A stretch of 64,000 bases of DNA, taken from Riptortus pedestris. Lineage: Eukaryota; Arthropoda; Insecta; Hemiptera; Alydidae. The notes under the pieces were generated by a model. That model saw only the letters and a program-made list of their open reading frames with translations. It was not told where the DNA came from and ran no database searches. The DNA is taken from contig CM032233.1 in NCBI GenBank assembly GCA_019009955.1, positions 80,707,501 to 80,771,500 on the forward strand, given 5' to 3'. Numbering within the stretch: the stretch's first letter is position 1; every line of letters starts with the position of its first letter. The position numbers were made by a program, and so were the translations under genes. This document shows positions 25,166 to 39,811 of the stretch, in pieces.

Positions 25166-28107
25166 CTGTTAACGCTCTAGCGGTCGCAATTTTTGTTTGA
25201 TCGTTACCAAACTCGGAATTTAATCGTTTTATGTAAAAAGGAAGATCAAGTTCGTTAATGGCTGAAATCGGACCAGTGGGAGGGGGGGTTTAGAGGGGGA
25301 TTTTTGAAAATTCACAATATCTCCGTTATTATGCGTCGGATCGAAAAATAGTATAGAATCAATCTTATTGCAAATTAAATTTACTAGAATATTATTCTAT
25401 ACATTTATTCTGTATCTTGAATATTAACCGAGATATTTGCATTTGTATTCTGTGTGTCGTCGGCAGGAGTCGGCTATGTTCGGGAATTTCCGCCGAGAGC
25501 TCTGGCGGCCGTTTCCATAACTATTCTTCCCTCTTGAATAGGTTTAGAGATACCTTACTACTACAGGTGTTATTGGGCAGATTTATCTACTGGAAAACGT
25601 CACGTGGGAAATCTGCTTAGTTTACGCAGCCCCTGCGTGACGGACTTGTTCTATAATATTGTATTTCAATGCTAGACATAATTTTATGACATCTGTTAAC
25701 AACAAGTTCGTCTGTATATTTTATATTTCTCAAAAAGCTGTGTTCTGTAACATTAACAAAAATTATTTTCAATGAATTAATTATCCCGAATTGAAAAGTT
25801 ACTGATGAAAACAATGTGTAAAACTTAATCTTCGTTTTTTTTTTGTTTCAAGGGCGTAGATAATTATCCAGTCCACTAGTAACATCTTTTAAATAATTGA
25901 GTATATGTTTCTGCAAGTTATAATATCTGACAAACCACAAGCCAGGCGAGGCGGGACCTTTATTATGGGCAGTCAGTTGGTTTTCAATTCTGGGAGCACA
26001 AATGTGGATCATTGAACTATATTGCATTTATTCTGTAAACGAAGACACTTAAATACACATGACTGGAAGATGAATTCCGTCGTAACAGGAATTATATTGT
26101 TAGTAGGAAATTATATTGCGGGCCTTTCGCCTTGTTTATCTCACTACCATGGACACACCGACTATATTTATTTACTTATTTAGAAATTCCTGCGACTAGG
26201 TGATTTTTCAATACCTAATGAAGGCAGGTATTAAGAGTGAATAAATATAAATACAAATTTTTATTAGTTACAATTTATTTTATAAGTTGGAAGGAGCAAG
26301 ATTTTTTTTTTATATATACTATTAGAAGGTATATGGCAGGATCTGTATAATCTGATTAAAGAAGAAATTCTATAATACGCCTTTGACCATTGCGCATAAC
26401 TCAGACGGATAAATGAAATTAAATGAAAAGTATTTATTTCCATTAAATGTTAATATAAAAAACTGTACTATATATTGTTTTATACAGAAAATATACTAAT
26501 ATAATGTCAATTAATTTCTTCACATATTATTAAATAGCATTTATACTTATATAACAGATTCGCTATAAAATTCCATGAATTTATTTTATGAAAACTATCA
26601 ATTTAATAATTATATTAATAATAAATTAATTTCATTAACAATCTTAATGCCACATTAAATATATAACATGCTTTTTTTTTTTTATTGGCATGCTTTGTTA
26701 ATAGTCCTTGACTTATTAAAGTATGGAGTGCTTTATAAATGGTCACAAACATATTTCCACCTTAAAGAGACGAACATCGTCGTAAAAAATAAATTATTTT
26801 TTGACCAATTTTTATGGCAAACACTTTGTAGTTCTATTTACTAATTGAAAATGTTTGATAGTATTCATCTTGTGTATAAAAATATCCTTCAGAGATGATG
26901 CCCTTTAATTTATTTGTAAACAAAGATTTTTTTTTTATATATTTAATACATTCGGGATATGCGTTTCGCGGAATATTTATGTTTAAGTATATTCTTGTAT
27001 CTTATTTTATGATTATGACTTATACTATTTCTGTAAAATAAGTTCAAGTTTTCACACAATCAGTACTGTTTCGAACATATATCTTGAGGAAAAAGCCATT
27101 ATTTTCCTAAAAGAGTGGCCGACAGGAGTCTCAACATTCTGTCAAACTTATGCTTACTTCTGCAATTTAAGTATTAAAATATCATTTTTTGAGTTATCCC
27201 AATAACGCCATAACTGACTATGGAAATAAAAATAGTATATTAGTAATAGAGTTTCCATTGGACGATATTTAATAACACAGTTTCCTACTTAATTAGTAGA
27301 TCAAACCTATCTGGGCTTTTATCCATAGCCAGCCCTAAAAACGTTATTTATTGTTATCATTCCAGAAGAATGTGAGTTAAGTTTGCTGAAATCTAGAATA
27401 TTTCATTTCGACATGTTCATAGCTAGCTTATTAGCCATTAACCTATCAGATAATGCATTAGTAGCAGCAGAACCAACCTGTTTCAGTTTTTCTGGGCCTG
27501 TACCTTTTATAATTATATTTAGTTCGCCTGGGTTTTAATCTTCATTTACAGTAATATAGCCAGTTTTTTTTTTTTAATTTCGGAGGTTGGGGTTTACTGG
27601 AAAGGGTATGGGGAAAATTATTTAGGTGAATATAAGATATTCAATTACTCGTAATTATATAAATAGATAGAATTTAAATTTTTTTCTGTGAATGTGTCTG
27701 CTCATGAGTTTCCTTGAAGAAGCCCGTTATTTGGCTGAGTAATATGGATTTAATATCATAAAAATACAATTTCACGTCACATCATTACAGTGAGAGGGGA
27801 GGCCCATCGAAATCCATTCCCCGAAAATATTATGATAGGCTCTTCAAAAAAGCTAGAATGGAAGTACCAACAATCATTTGAGGTTGTACTCATGCGGAAA
27901 CATATTTCAAAGGTCCATCGATCCTACCCAGGAGATGACGAAAATGAGGTCCATTCAAAGGTATATATATGTGTATGTATATCTGTTAACGCTCTAACGG
28001 TCGCATTTTTAGCAGCTATTGAGGTCGTACTCATGACGCGATTTTCGAAAATTTTCTTCAAATGTCCATCGATCCTACCCAGGAGATGACGAAAATGAGG
28101 TCAGTTC

Positions 28108-28173
<66 letters not shown>

Positions 28174-30544
28174 TTGTCTGTTAACGCTCTAGCGGTCGCA
28201 ATTTTTGTTTGATCATTACCAAACTCGATATTTAAACGTTTTATGCAAAAAGACAGATTATGTTCGTTAATGGCTGAAATCTGACCAGTGGGAGGGGGGT
28301 ATTTTCAAAAATTCGTAATATCTCCGTTACCATACGCATAAGTGTATAGAACCAATCTTATTGTAAATTAAATTTACTATAAATATTGTTCTATACATTT
28401 ATTCTCTATCTTGAATATTAACCGAGATATTGGCATTTTTATTAAATTTGGGCCGATAACGTAGGACGGAGTTTCCCGCCAAAAGCTAGTTCGGTCCTTT
28501 GCCGTAACTGTTCGGCTCTCGTATGGAGATTTCTCTATTGTATAACTTCACGTGGGAAATCTGCTTAGTTTACGCAGCCCCTGCGTGACGGACTTTTTTG
28601 TTTGTTCATTACCAAACTCGATATTTAAACGTTTTAAGCAAGGGGGGAAATAAGAGGGAATTTCCAAAATTCAAAATATCACTGTTATTATAAGTCGAAT
28701 TGAAAAGGCTTATAGGATAAAGCTTGTTAAACGAGTGTCAACCTACAGTTATTGTTTTATACGTTTTTCGTAATTCAAATATTAAGCAAGTTATTCGTGC
28801 TTTCTCTTTTCAGTCTTCAGAAAAACCACCACTTCTAGTCATCGGATTTTGATTTAAAAAGTAGTGAATATATGGTGAGATGAGATGAATAGAGAGTGCA
28901 CGTGGGAAATCTGCTCAATTTACCTACGTGCCGGAGTATATTTCCTACTTTCTTGGTAATCACTATATATGATTTCGATTCTGCATATCTTTAAAATTTT
29001 AACAATGAAGTTTAATAAATGGGAATCAAGTGTCTATTGTAAATAAAACTAGATTCAATTACACGTTACAACTAGTTTTGTTGCGAATGCCAGTAGTTTT
29101 GGCCTTGTACTTGGTACGAATGGTATGAAACAGTAGGACCTTGTTAAGCGTGTCAAGACAAAAGGAATTATGTAGGGCATCGATCAGCGGAGGGAGGGGA
29201 GTTGTTAGTTGGTGGGTGGGGGGCGGGGTTACAAACAAAACCGCTGAAAATGTGGCAAGGCAGATTTGGACGGCGAGAGAACCAGGAGGGCAGACTGTAA
29301 TAGGAGCTAGTTTAGTTAGTAGATAAACTCCAGAGAGCCGAGTGGGATCGGTTGATTCTCGCCAAGGTCGAGCCACTAACACGCAGCATGTAGCTCTCCC
29401 CACTCCCCCAGAGCCTATTGTTTTTCTCACGGCTCGACTCAGTAGAGAATACGTTGACCTCACGCTTCCAAACACCATGTTCTCTACTAGGATCAGCGGC
29501 CTCGATTTAAACTACTAACATTTTGGCGGGGGTTGACACAATCTCCCAGACAGGCACATGGAAATATGTCTGAAATAAGGTGATTCCACATAGATGACAT
29601 CTATCTCCAACAGAAATAACTCCATTAATGTCCGGCGAAGGGCTAAATAAATAGAACAAAGATTCTATAAAATAAGGGGATCAAGAAGATTGATAACTTA
29701 CATGTTTTTCATTACGGCGCACAGCCGTGGGACGTGAAAGAAAAAAGGTCCGTCACGCAGGGACTGTGTAAACTAAGCAGATTTCCCTTGAGAAGTTTTA
29801 AAATAGATAAATATACATACTACTAACACTTAACACCACCGTGAATATTAAGTGAATAAATACAAATGGTAATGAGAAATCTTGCTTTAATTACCTCCCA
29901 ACAGAAAGCGTTTGAATTGTAAACAAACAGGTCAGCCAATCTCTGAGAGCTGAACGGATAGTTAGAAATATTCTTCACAGGAAAGAAAAACTGTTACTGA
30001 AATATATCTTAATATAACATTTAACCTTGGAATGAAGAGGTTCATGATATGATAGCTTATTATTAATGACATAAGTAGGGTTTACAGAAAGCCGAAAACA
30101 ATAAAATCCCAATTTTTCCATTTGTTTTACATAAAACTTTAGAGCACGAGGTATAAAAAAATAATAAATGCTCCAAAATTAAAATAACGCACTATATTGT
30201 AAAATAATGATAAATTAAATAATAAATATAAAAACACTTCTAATAAAAAACCCATAAAAAATCAAATTAAAACTGTTAATATTGTTCATTAGCAGAGAGC
30301 ACGTGCACGAGAGAAAGGTTGGTTATACACTAAAAAAAAGGGTAGTCTATTGTCTGGTTACCGCAGTGTAGCCCGGTAGATTTATCCTAATTAATTAATT
30401 CTTTTATTTTTGTGGGCAACACTGACTACCTGTGGCGGGTAAATAGCCGAAGGTTGCACTTGTGACACTAAACAGCTGCTACAAAACGTTTAAATATCGA
30501 GTTTGGTAAGGATCAGACAAAAATTGCGACCATAGAGCGTCAAC

Positions 30545-30591
<47 letters not shown>

Positions 30592-33313
30592 TATAAAATT
30601 GTAACATCTGACTGTACATTGATTTTTTCTCGAAATTTCAGGATACTTTTTCGTTTCACATGCCATAGACACGATATCTGCAATTTGTAGCTTTGGTATT
30701 TGTTTGTTAACTTTTCACGCCCAAACTACTAAACCGAATTTTATGAAACTTGGTATGTATATTAATATTATTCCAACTTAAACTATATGCTATACTAATA
30801 TTCTCTGAGTCGAACAGGAGGGGTTATAAGGGACGCTTGAAATTAAAAATAACAATTAACAAAAGTTGTTTATTCTGTTATTTAGGGTAACTTTTGATGT
30901 TTACAATTTTGTCATATTCCGATGTATAAACGAGATATATGCTAAAAACTATGGCGGGAACCATCAATTTTAAAGGGCACTAAAGACTAAACCGACCCTA
31001 ACGAAACTCTGTATTAATGCTACTATGATAAGCTATATAAATATTTTTAGGAACGAGCTGGAGTGGGGTTTATAAGGGAGGTCTGAAATGAATGGCCCCT
31101 ATTGGGTTTTCGACGAACATGCACATAACAGAAGTTGTTTCCTTTGTTCTTTAAAGTAACTTTTGTCGTATAGCGAACTATAAATGAGATATACGCTAAA
31201 ATCTGTAGCGGCAGTCTACTATTTTATTGGGCGCAAAGGATGAATCGAACTAAACAAAATTCAGTAAGTGAATTAGTAATAACTCCCCCATGATTATAAG
31301 CTGGGGGTTATAAGGGAAGCCTGTAATGAAAAACGGGGATATTTCGTTTCCTATTGGTTTTTCAACGATAATACACATAAAAAAAAGTTGTTAATTTTTT
31401 ATATTTAAAGTATCTTTTGTTATATACACTTTTGTCGTATACCAAAGATTAAATGAGATATATGCTAAAATCTATAGCGGGAGTCAACAATTTTATTATT
31501 ACTCATTGAAGTGTTTGTAATATAGGCCATATTATGACAAATCATGTAATGTTTTAAGACTTATATGATAGTTCTACGTATGATTCGTAATAGTTAGGGA
31601 TTCTAAATCTCTCCAACCCCCCAACCTCATTTGTAATTTATTTTCACTGGAAAACAATTTGTTATTTATTTCCAATAGAAACGTAAACTATAAGAGCACT
31701 TCGATTATTTAATTTGTATAATGTATTATTTAAACAAAGTCATGCTGAATTCGTACAATGGGTGATAGCGGAATCAAAATCTTTAATTGAGGTATATATT
31801 ATCTTATTTCCTCCGATATGTTGAAATTATTGAAATGACTATGCTCTATATAACTATAAAACATTACTTGGTAATATCATTATAACAAAAGACAATATAA
31901 GTTTAAATTCAATATGATTTGAGTTTGCAGGGAGGTCTTCAATCTCTTTCCTTCACCTCGCTTTTAAAATATAAATTAAATTATTTTTAGGGTAACAGTG
32001 TTATTATTTTCACGTGGTAAATAAATTACATGGTTTTAATTAATAATTTAAGTAAAACAATTTTGATGCTGAAGCGGGGGAGGAAGTTTTCTGGAGGCTA
32101 ACACAGTTAATTGTGTTAACTTATTTTTAATATCCTGTGAAATGGTGGAATTGCATTATACCCAAATTTACTATTATGCATATGAATAAGCTCACAATCT
32201 CGGATTAGTTTCCAAAAGGAAATACGTACATTATAGATAATATTTAATTATTAAATGCTATCCATGATTATGATTTGAATTATTAACTGTGTTTCAAACA
32301 GGGGAGAGGGATTGATTAGGAACTTATTTTCATTTATTCTTCAAAACTAAAATTTATATTCTATAAGTCTCCTACTTGACCCTTACGGGAAAACAATGCG
32401 CCCAGGCCGGAAGTGTAGTTGTACATATTGAAGCCTTGCCAAAAAAAAAAAAAATACCATTATCATTCAGCCTCTAATGATTTTCCGAGCGATGTATATG
32501 TGTATATATATATAATTTATAATTTTGATCGTACCTCATTTTCATGAACTCCTGGATAGGATCGATAGACATTCCAAGAAACTTTTCGAAAATCACGCCA
32601 TGAGTACTACCTCAATAGCTGATTTCCCTTAAAGAAAATCTCCTAAATGCTGGGCATTCACCGGTTCAATAGCCCCAGTCTTACTGAGTCAGCCGTGCCC
32701 AAAACATGATTAAATTGATAGACATAGTTTAGCCTCCGTCCATGTATGGACAATCATAAATTCAGCCCGTCAGCAATCGTTGTCGACCAGACATCTGCCA
32801 GATAACGGGTCGAACACATAACTGCATTGACATCAAGCAACCTCACTCAGTCACCCGTAAACAAACTAATATCCGCCACAAGCATTACCTAGTGTAAAAA
32901 AGTCCGTCGTGCAGGGGCTGCGTAAACTGAGAATATTTCCCTCGTGAAGTTCGATAATAGATAAATCTACATACTGCTTACACTTAACACCAACGTGAAT
33001 AAATACAAACGGTAATGAGAAATCATTCAGTCAATTTTAATAACCCCCCAACGGAAAGCGACTGAATTGTAAACAAACAGGTCTGCCAACCTCTCAGAGC
33101 TGAACAGGTAGATAGAAATATACTTACTACTTACAGAAAAACAATTGCTGAAATAAGTTTAAATATAAAAAATTAATTTTGTTGAAAACTACTTACTATA
33201 TCCAGTACTATAGTATATATTACCCTCTTGGGGAAAATCAGCTATTGAGGTTGTACTCATGATGGTATTTTCGAAAAACTTTTGGTTTGTTCGTCACCAA
33301 ACTCGATATTTAA

Positions 33314-33355
<42 letters not shown>

Positions 33356-36300
33356 CATCCATATATTTATATTCGCGGTAGTGTTAAGTGTTACCCATAT
33401 GTAGATTTTTCTATTGTAAATCTTCCCGTGTGAATCTGCTTAGTGTACGTAGCCCCAGCGTGACGGACTTTTCATTAACTAATTAGACGGTATGAATTTT
33501 TCTACAGAAGTATCTCTTGAATATATTTCGAATTAATTCCTAATAATACGTATGATTACAATTGTTAAATCTTTCAGATAGGCAAAGGACTAGCCTAGTC
33601 GAAATTGTCTTGGGACTGGGAGCAGAGGGCTAGAACCTGGCCAACCTGCTAGAGAGGGCTCATAAATATTCAAGAGCCCAGTTGTCCCGAGAATAGGGAG
33701 CCTCTCCTACTGGCCTTATCACTCGCAGGAGGGAAATATCGATTCAAAGCTCATCAAGTAGCCTTGGGTATAGCCAGAATATTCGCGGAAAGGCCCAATG
33801 GGACAAGTTTAAGAAGCGGATTTTAATAAGTACACCGGGGTAAGTGGAAATTCGGGGCAAGTGGAACCCAACACGATTTTTCAAACTCTATTGACAAAGA
33901 CAGACATGCCATCTGTTGGAGTTTCTGCTTACTGAACCTATAGTTAAGGAAATTCTCAATATTTTTCTGTTCGAGGAATTTATTCCTTGGAAGATTAAAA
34001 CCTACTTTCTCAATGATGTTTTATCCGTTTACACTTTCCCTAGTCACTTCCTAACGATTTTACATTCAAGAAAGCCAGGTGGTTCCACTTGCCCCGCAGT
34101 CCGGGGTAAGTGGAAACCAAGGCCAACTAAAAAATTTATGGATATTGCGAAGAGACAATTTTAGTCAAGCTTCTCAAAATCACACCTTCGATTAGGCGTA
34201 TTCCAATGGACATGCACACAAAAGTTTAGAAAATTTGATGATAAACCTTAAGAGTAGTGACAGGTTAAAGTTGAACTAACGATATTAGCGGTTCCACTTA
34301 CCCCGGTGTACCTAAAATGAAGATAGAAAAGTCCGTCACGCAGGGGCTGAGCAAACTAAGCAGATTTCCTGCATGAAGTTTAACAATAGATAAATCTACA
34401 TACCGGTAACACAACACCACCGCGAATATTAAGTGAGTAAATACAAACGATAATAAGAAACCTCCCGACAGAAAGCATCTGAAATGTAAAAAAACAGTTC
34501 TGCCAACTTCTTACCGGAAAGAAAAACAATTCCTGAAATATAGCTGAATATAACGTACTTCTTTGACTGAAAACTATTTACTATATCTAGTTCTGTAATT
34601 TATAATGAATCAGAATAATTTTTATCTCAATCAATCAAATTTAGGAAGTCCAAAAACTTAAGAAGGGGGGGGGCACCAGAACATATTTGCATGTATCTCG
34701 TATAATAAAGGTCTCTTGAAAACAATATGTGGTATTTAAGCTTCGAATGATGTGGTTTATTACATAACCGAGTATTGTTTATGTAACATGAGTAGAAGTG
34801 GGGGTTTGCTGAAGGCTGAAAAGTGAGAAATACAAATATCTTGGTTAATATTCAAGATAGAGAATAATTGTATATACCAATATTTACAGTACATTTAATT
34901 TGCAATAAGATTGATTCAATACATTTTTTCAATCCCACGTATATTAGCGGAGATATTTCGAATTTTCAAAATTCTCCCCCTCTATACCCCCCTCTCCCCT
35001 TGGTCCGATTTCAGCCGTTAATCGATAGTTCTGGTGCTGGTATTGGTGATCTATTTCTTGAAAACATGATGCATTTCGTTTTTCCTTGAGGATAGGCTGA
35101 GATGTTTATTGTCTAACCAAATGTAAAGCTAGCTCTGAATATTCTTAAGTACTCGCTTCATCCATGTAGGACTTTGGAAACAGAGTAGGAATGAATATTT
35201 TAAGTGACCTGGGAATTAGATCAAAAATTGAATTGGTGACAATCAAGAATAATAATATACTGCTCAAGACACATCCCTAAGGAATACCTTTGGATGGTTT
35301 CTTTCTGGTCGATAAAGAGGCTCCTACTCCTACTCGGATGCATCTGTCGGATAGAAAACTCTACAAAAAATTTGGTAAAGACCCTCTGAAGCCCCACGCA
35401 TGCACTTGTCTAAGGATTGTGTTCCTGTCGATAGTATTGTAAGCTTCTCCGATTTAAAAAAATATTGCCACTGCTTCCTTTTTTTTTTTTTTAATAAATG
35501 TGTTCACAAGCTCGGCCTCGATTGTCACTAAATAGTCAATAGTGGATCTGGATTTTTGAAAGCCGTATTGGGTAGGGGATATGAGCCTATATTTTTCAAG
35601 CACCCACAAAAGGCATTTGTTGGCCATTTTCTCTAATAATTTCGATAGGCAAGTTATGAAAGCTATTGGTCGGTAGTTGGTGGGATATAATTTATTTTTG
35701 CGTGGTTTTAAAATTGGGATTATAGTTGATTCTTCCCTAGTTGATGGGTAAGTACCAGATGACCAGACGTTGCTAAATATTGAGGAAAGCGCCTGTTTAG
35801 CAGTAGTGGGTAAGTTTTTTACCATGGAGTTATGGACGTCGTCTTTCCGGGAGTGGAAACTTTTAATACTTTTGGACGATTAAGTTAGATTGTTTTTCTT
35901 GATTAGGCGGTTCATTTAAGTTTATTTCTGGAGCTTGAAAGTGTTGAGCATCTTGGATGAGATTGTCATAGGGGTTTGAAGTCTCTGCGAAATAGTTTAC
36001 AAAGTTTTCTGCTACTACTTGTGGGTCTGCTATTTTTTCATCTTCATTGTATTGTTGCCAGCTATGCTTCGTATTTTCCTCCATACGTTTTTAATTGGTG
36101 TAGTGGTATTAAGAGTCTCTTCGTACTTTCTCCACGAAGACTTTTTCATAGATTTCACAGGGTTTCTAGTTATAGCATTTTGTTTTTGTATATTTTATTA
36201 AATTTTCTATTGCTGGAGAGTGCTGAAATTCTTTTAGAGCTTCGTTTTTTATTTTGATAGCTGTGCAGCATTCTTTGTCGAACGATGAGCCATGTTTTGT

Positions 36301-37208
36301 TTTAGGATACCTGTGGTAGCATCGGTGGACACTTAAAAAAGTTTTTCGAGAATCGTGTCATGAGTACAACGTCAATAGCTGATTTCCCTTGAGAGGAAAT
36401 ATACTAATAACAAAATCAAAACATATAGAACACACACAAAAAAAAACAAATAACTCAATGTTGAAACATAAAATTTAAAAAAATAAATTAATAAATAAAT
36501 AAAATAGATTGATATCAAGAGCCCCATCAAAATGCTGCCCCTCGAATAAACGTGGTAGGCAGAATTCTAGACCAGCAAGACCCACAGGTAACGTGGACCT
36601 GTAGAGCAGGAGAATTCCTGTTATATTGATGGCAGTTAAGTTTTTTCCTGCAACAATTGTTCTGCCCATATTGGTGTAATTTAATTAGCGAGAGTTAGGT
36701 GTGTTTTATTAGTTTTAGCTCGAATGGAACTAACTCCATATCCACATAATACAGTTTTCACATTATGCTAGTCAATATATTTATCTTAATTTCCACGAAT
36801 TAAGGAGAGTTTATATTGGGTCCGCACTGTGGTGGGAAAATTAAATAAGAACCCAGTAGAAGCTGTATAGCAACCTAAAGAAATCTTCGTGTCATAAGTC
36901 TCTAGTTGCCGTAATGTTTATTTTATCTTTGCCAATGATGGTATTCAACATTTCTGCACGAATTGGAATGTAGTTCGAAATCGTACCTGTTACAGGAGGA
37001 GGTGTGTAGGGCAGAGGTGGATGAAAACGTAAAGTCGTTAAAATTTCCTATTACGTTAGATACATGCATGACGCACTACAAATATTGTTAATCAAGTTAT
37101 GCATTGCATTTTTTTGTTCTACACAGTATGTTGTCAATCAAATATTAACAGTTATTTCTATTAATCAGTTTCTAGACTTAACACCTCTCCAACTCATCTG
37201 ATTTTTAA

Positions 37209-37265
<57 letters not shown>

Positions 37266-37657
37266 CAGAAAGACCCTAAAGATCTTTAACTGCCCCGTTT
37301 GATCGGTAGATTAAAGTAGCCAGGAAATATTTAGGCAGAGAGTGAACAGCTCGACGTAAAACCCCCGTTAACCAAGAAAGACCTGGAATGAGTTGTCTCC
37401 AGTAGACTCAATATAGCCGGGGCTGGTCAGTGGTGATATCCGCGACGGCCAATTTGCTAGTCAACGGGATCTAAGAAAGTCAATGTACTTCGTCATACTG
37501 ACCGACTGTCAAACTGATTTACTCACTAGACTTCCGCTTTTCCACTGCCACCGTGCCACAACGGCGGGTTCTGGTAGCGAACTGGTGTAACAACTCCATG
37601 GTCACCCATTCAAGTATTGGCTATGCTCTATGTTGTTAGAATTGCCTGATCTTACTC

Positions 37658-37696
<39 letters not shown>

Positions 37697-39749
37697 TGTG
37701 AATAATATATTATAACTGGTTAGAAATGGTTATAGATGAAAATTACTTAGTGGTGATCGAATACATCGAGCACATATTAAACATAGAAATAAGAAAAAAA
37801 AAATCATTCTGTGTATCTTCTAATATTATTCTACCAAAGAAATTGCATCTAGAATTGTGACCGCTCTTCAATTGTTATTTTTTAACCCTAAAAGTAAAAA
37901 TCCGTAGATGGAAAATAATTTTCATGCAGGGTGTCCCACGAGTCATCCCTCCCCCACTTAACATTTATATTATTTGAGGAGAAGCATTGGTTCCAATGGC
38001 TTCCTCTTTTTTTTCTTTTTTTTTTTTTGTGGAAATAATAAATTACGTTAAGAATATATTTTTCAGTGTTTGTAATTAGTACGCATATCGAAATTCAATT
38101 TATTACTTCCAACTCCCATCAGCCATCTCATGACTCTCTTACCTTAAAAGAGATCGCCAGAACGAAATGTTTTCTGGTATTTTGTATTATTGCAAAGCAA
38201 ATGGAATCGTTCGTTTTATGATTAATAAGGATATTCGGGCTCAGGTTAGTCATGTGAGTTAAAGCGTTGACCTTTATCTCACATGGTAAACCTAGAGTGG
38301 CGAGTTCGATTCTTGCCTGGGCAAAGGAAATTATTTAGTGACGAAATTCATTAAATAACGTCCTAAAATCCCACCCTGGCTAGAAAAGGGTGGTAACCTG
38401 TAGATAACCCGTCCCGATTAGCTTGAGTTGCAAAAAGTGGACGTTAATAAATAATAATAATAATAATAAGGATATTCATTTCAAAGCTATTTTTAATATA
38501 AATTTATTGATAGTCGTTCATTCGCCGTTTCATACATTACGTGATGAACATGAGAATCTGTACTGAAATTATATAATAGGTGTGTAATGTATATGAAGAT
38601 ATTAGTAAGCGTTTACGTAAATCAAATAATTATCATATATTTTAGGGGGAAACTATGTTTATTTCAACGACACAGCCAGCTCACTACCGGTTTCCTGTCG
38701 CCAATTTAAACTTCTCTGATATTACAACGTAATTCCTGATAGACTGTAATGTCATTTTTCTAGTGATACTAAGCTAACTCAATCATCTTTATATTTTGAT
38801 AAACGATATTTATATGATCGCTGAAACGGGCTTAAATTAACGCATATTTTCTCAATACATATTCCATGGTTAATACTGTGAAGGAAGAAAATCTTTCATA
38901 ATGTTTTGGAAATAAAATAGTTATTTATCTTCTATATTTTCTCTTAATCGAATTGTTATATTTTGGCAGGAAATCATTCTTGTTTCATAGTCGGATTACA
39001 GGAATTCTTAAGAAATTCGTTTTAACATTTCTTCAATCACCACTTTTTCCTCCCAGCGTATAAACAAGAGAATGGCTCAGTACAAACCTATGTGTTATGT
39101 GATGAAAATGATGGGATTACTTAGTGCATTAATTACCAACCAATCTTTATATTATGCCATTAATCATTTAACCAGTGAACAAAGGGTTAACAGTTAGTTA
39201 TTGATATAATCATACTCCAAGAAAAAGACAACCAAATGAATATTTTTAATAATAGTCTCTAAGTTCATAAAGTATCTACTGGTGTTGTGTTTGGGGTCAC
39301 TTTTAAAGAAAAGAATCTTTTATTCTTACATTATTCATAGTACAGGGTACTTACTATCCATGATTATGATTCATATTGCCCATGATGTTTTCAAAAGATT
39401 TAAGAATTACATGTTTGGTTTTTTAAGACTAACCAATGTTGAGAATTTGTTGTTTTTAAGGAGGTTTTTGAATTATGAAATCAGTTCATTCTATTCGAAT
39501 ACAATGTAATTTGCATACGGTTTTATTTTGCCCAATTCCTACAGGTGTTTTCTTCATACGCTCGGAAAATCGTGGACTAAATATCTGGTTATATGCCGGA
39601 TTGGTTGGTTGCAGTTTGATATTTGATATATATTATATATATAATCTATGGCTGAAGAAATATAAGCAAGAGGAGAATACAAGAGAATATGCACATCATA
39701 AAAAGGAGGGGAAAAGGCGATGAATAAGAAAACAGAGATTAAACAAGTG

Positions 39750-39811
<62 letters not shown>

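Noticed and set aside
29059..29478. 139-codon minus-strand open frame
   Set aside because: No signal, domain or splice context. It lies in the LTR-like GC-rich patch.
34868..35089. 73-codon plus-strand frame resembling frames at 23089 and 45498 on the other strand
   Set aside because: All are the HINE right body read in one orientation or the other. Substitutions are spread without codon pattern.
37921..37965. CAGGGTGTCCCACGAGTC, which resembles one end of some insect DNA transposons
   Set aside because: No matching inverted end was found within a few kilobases.
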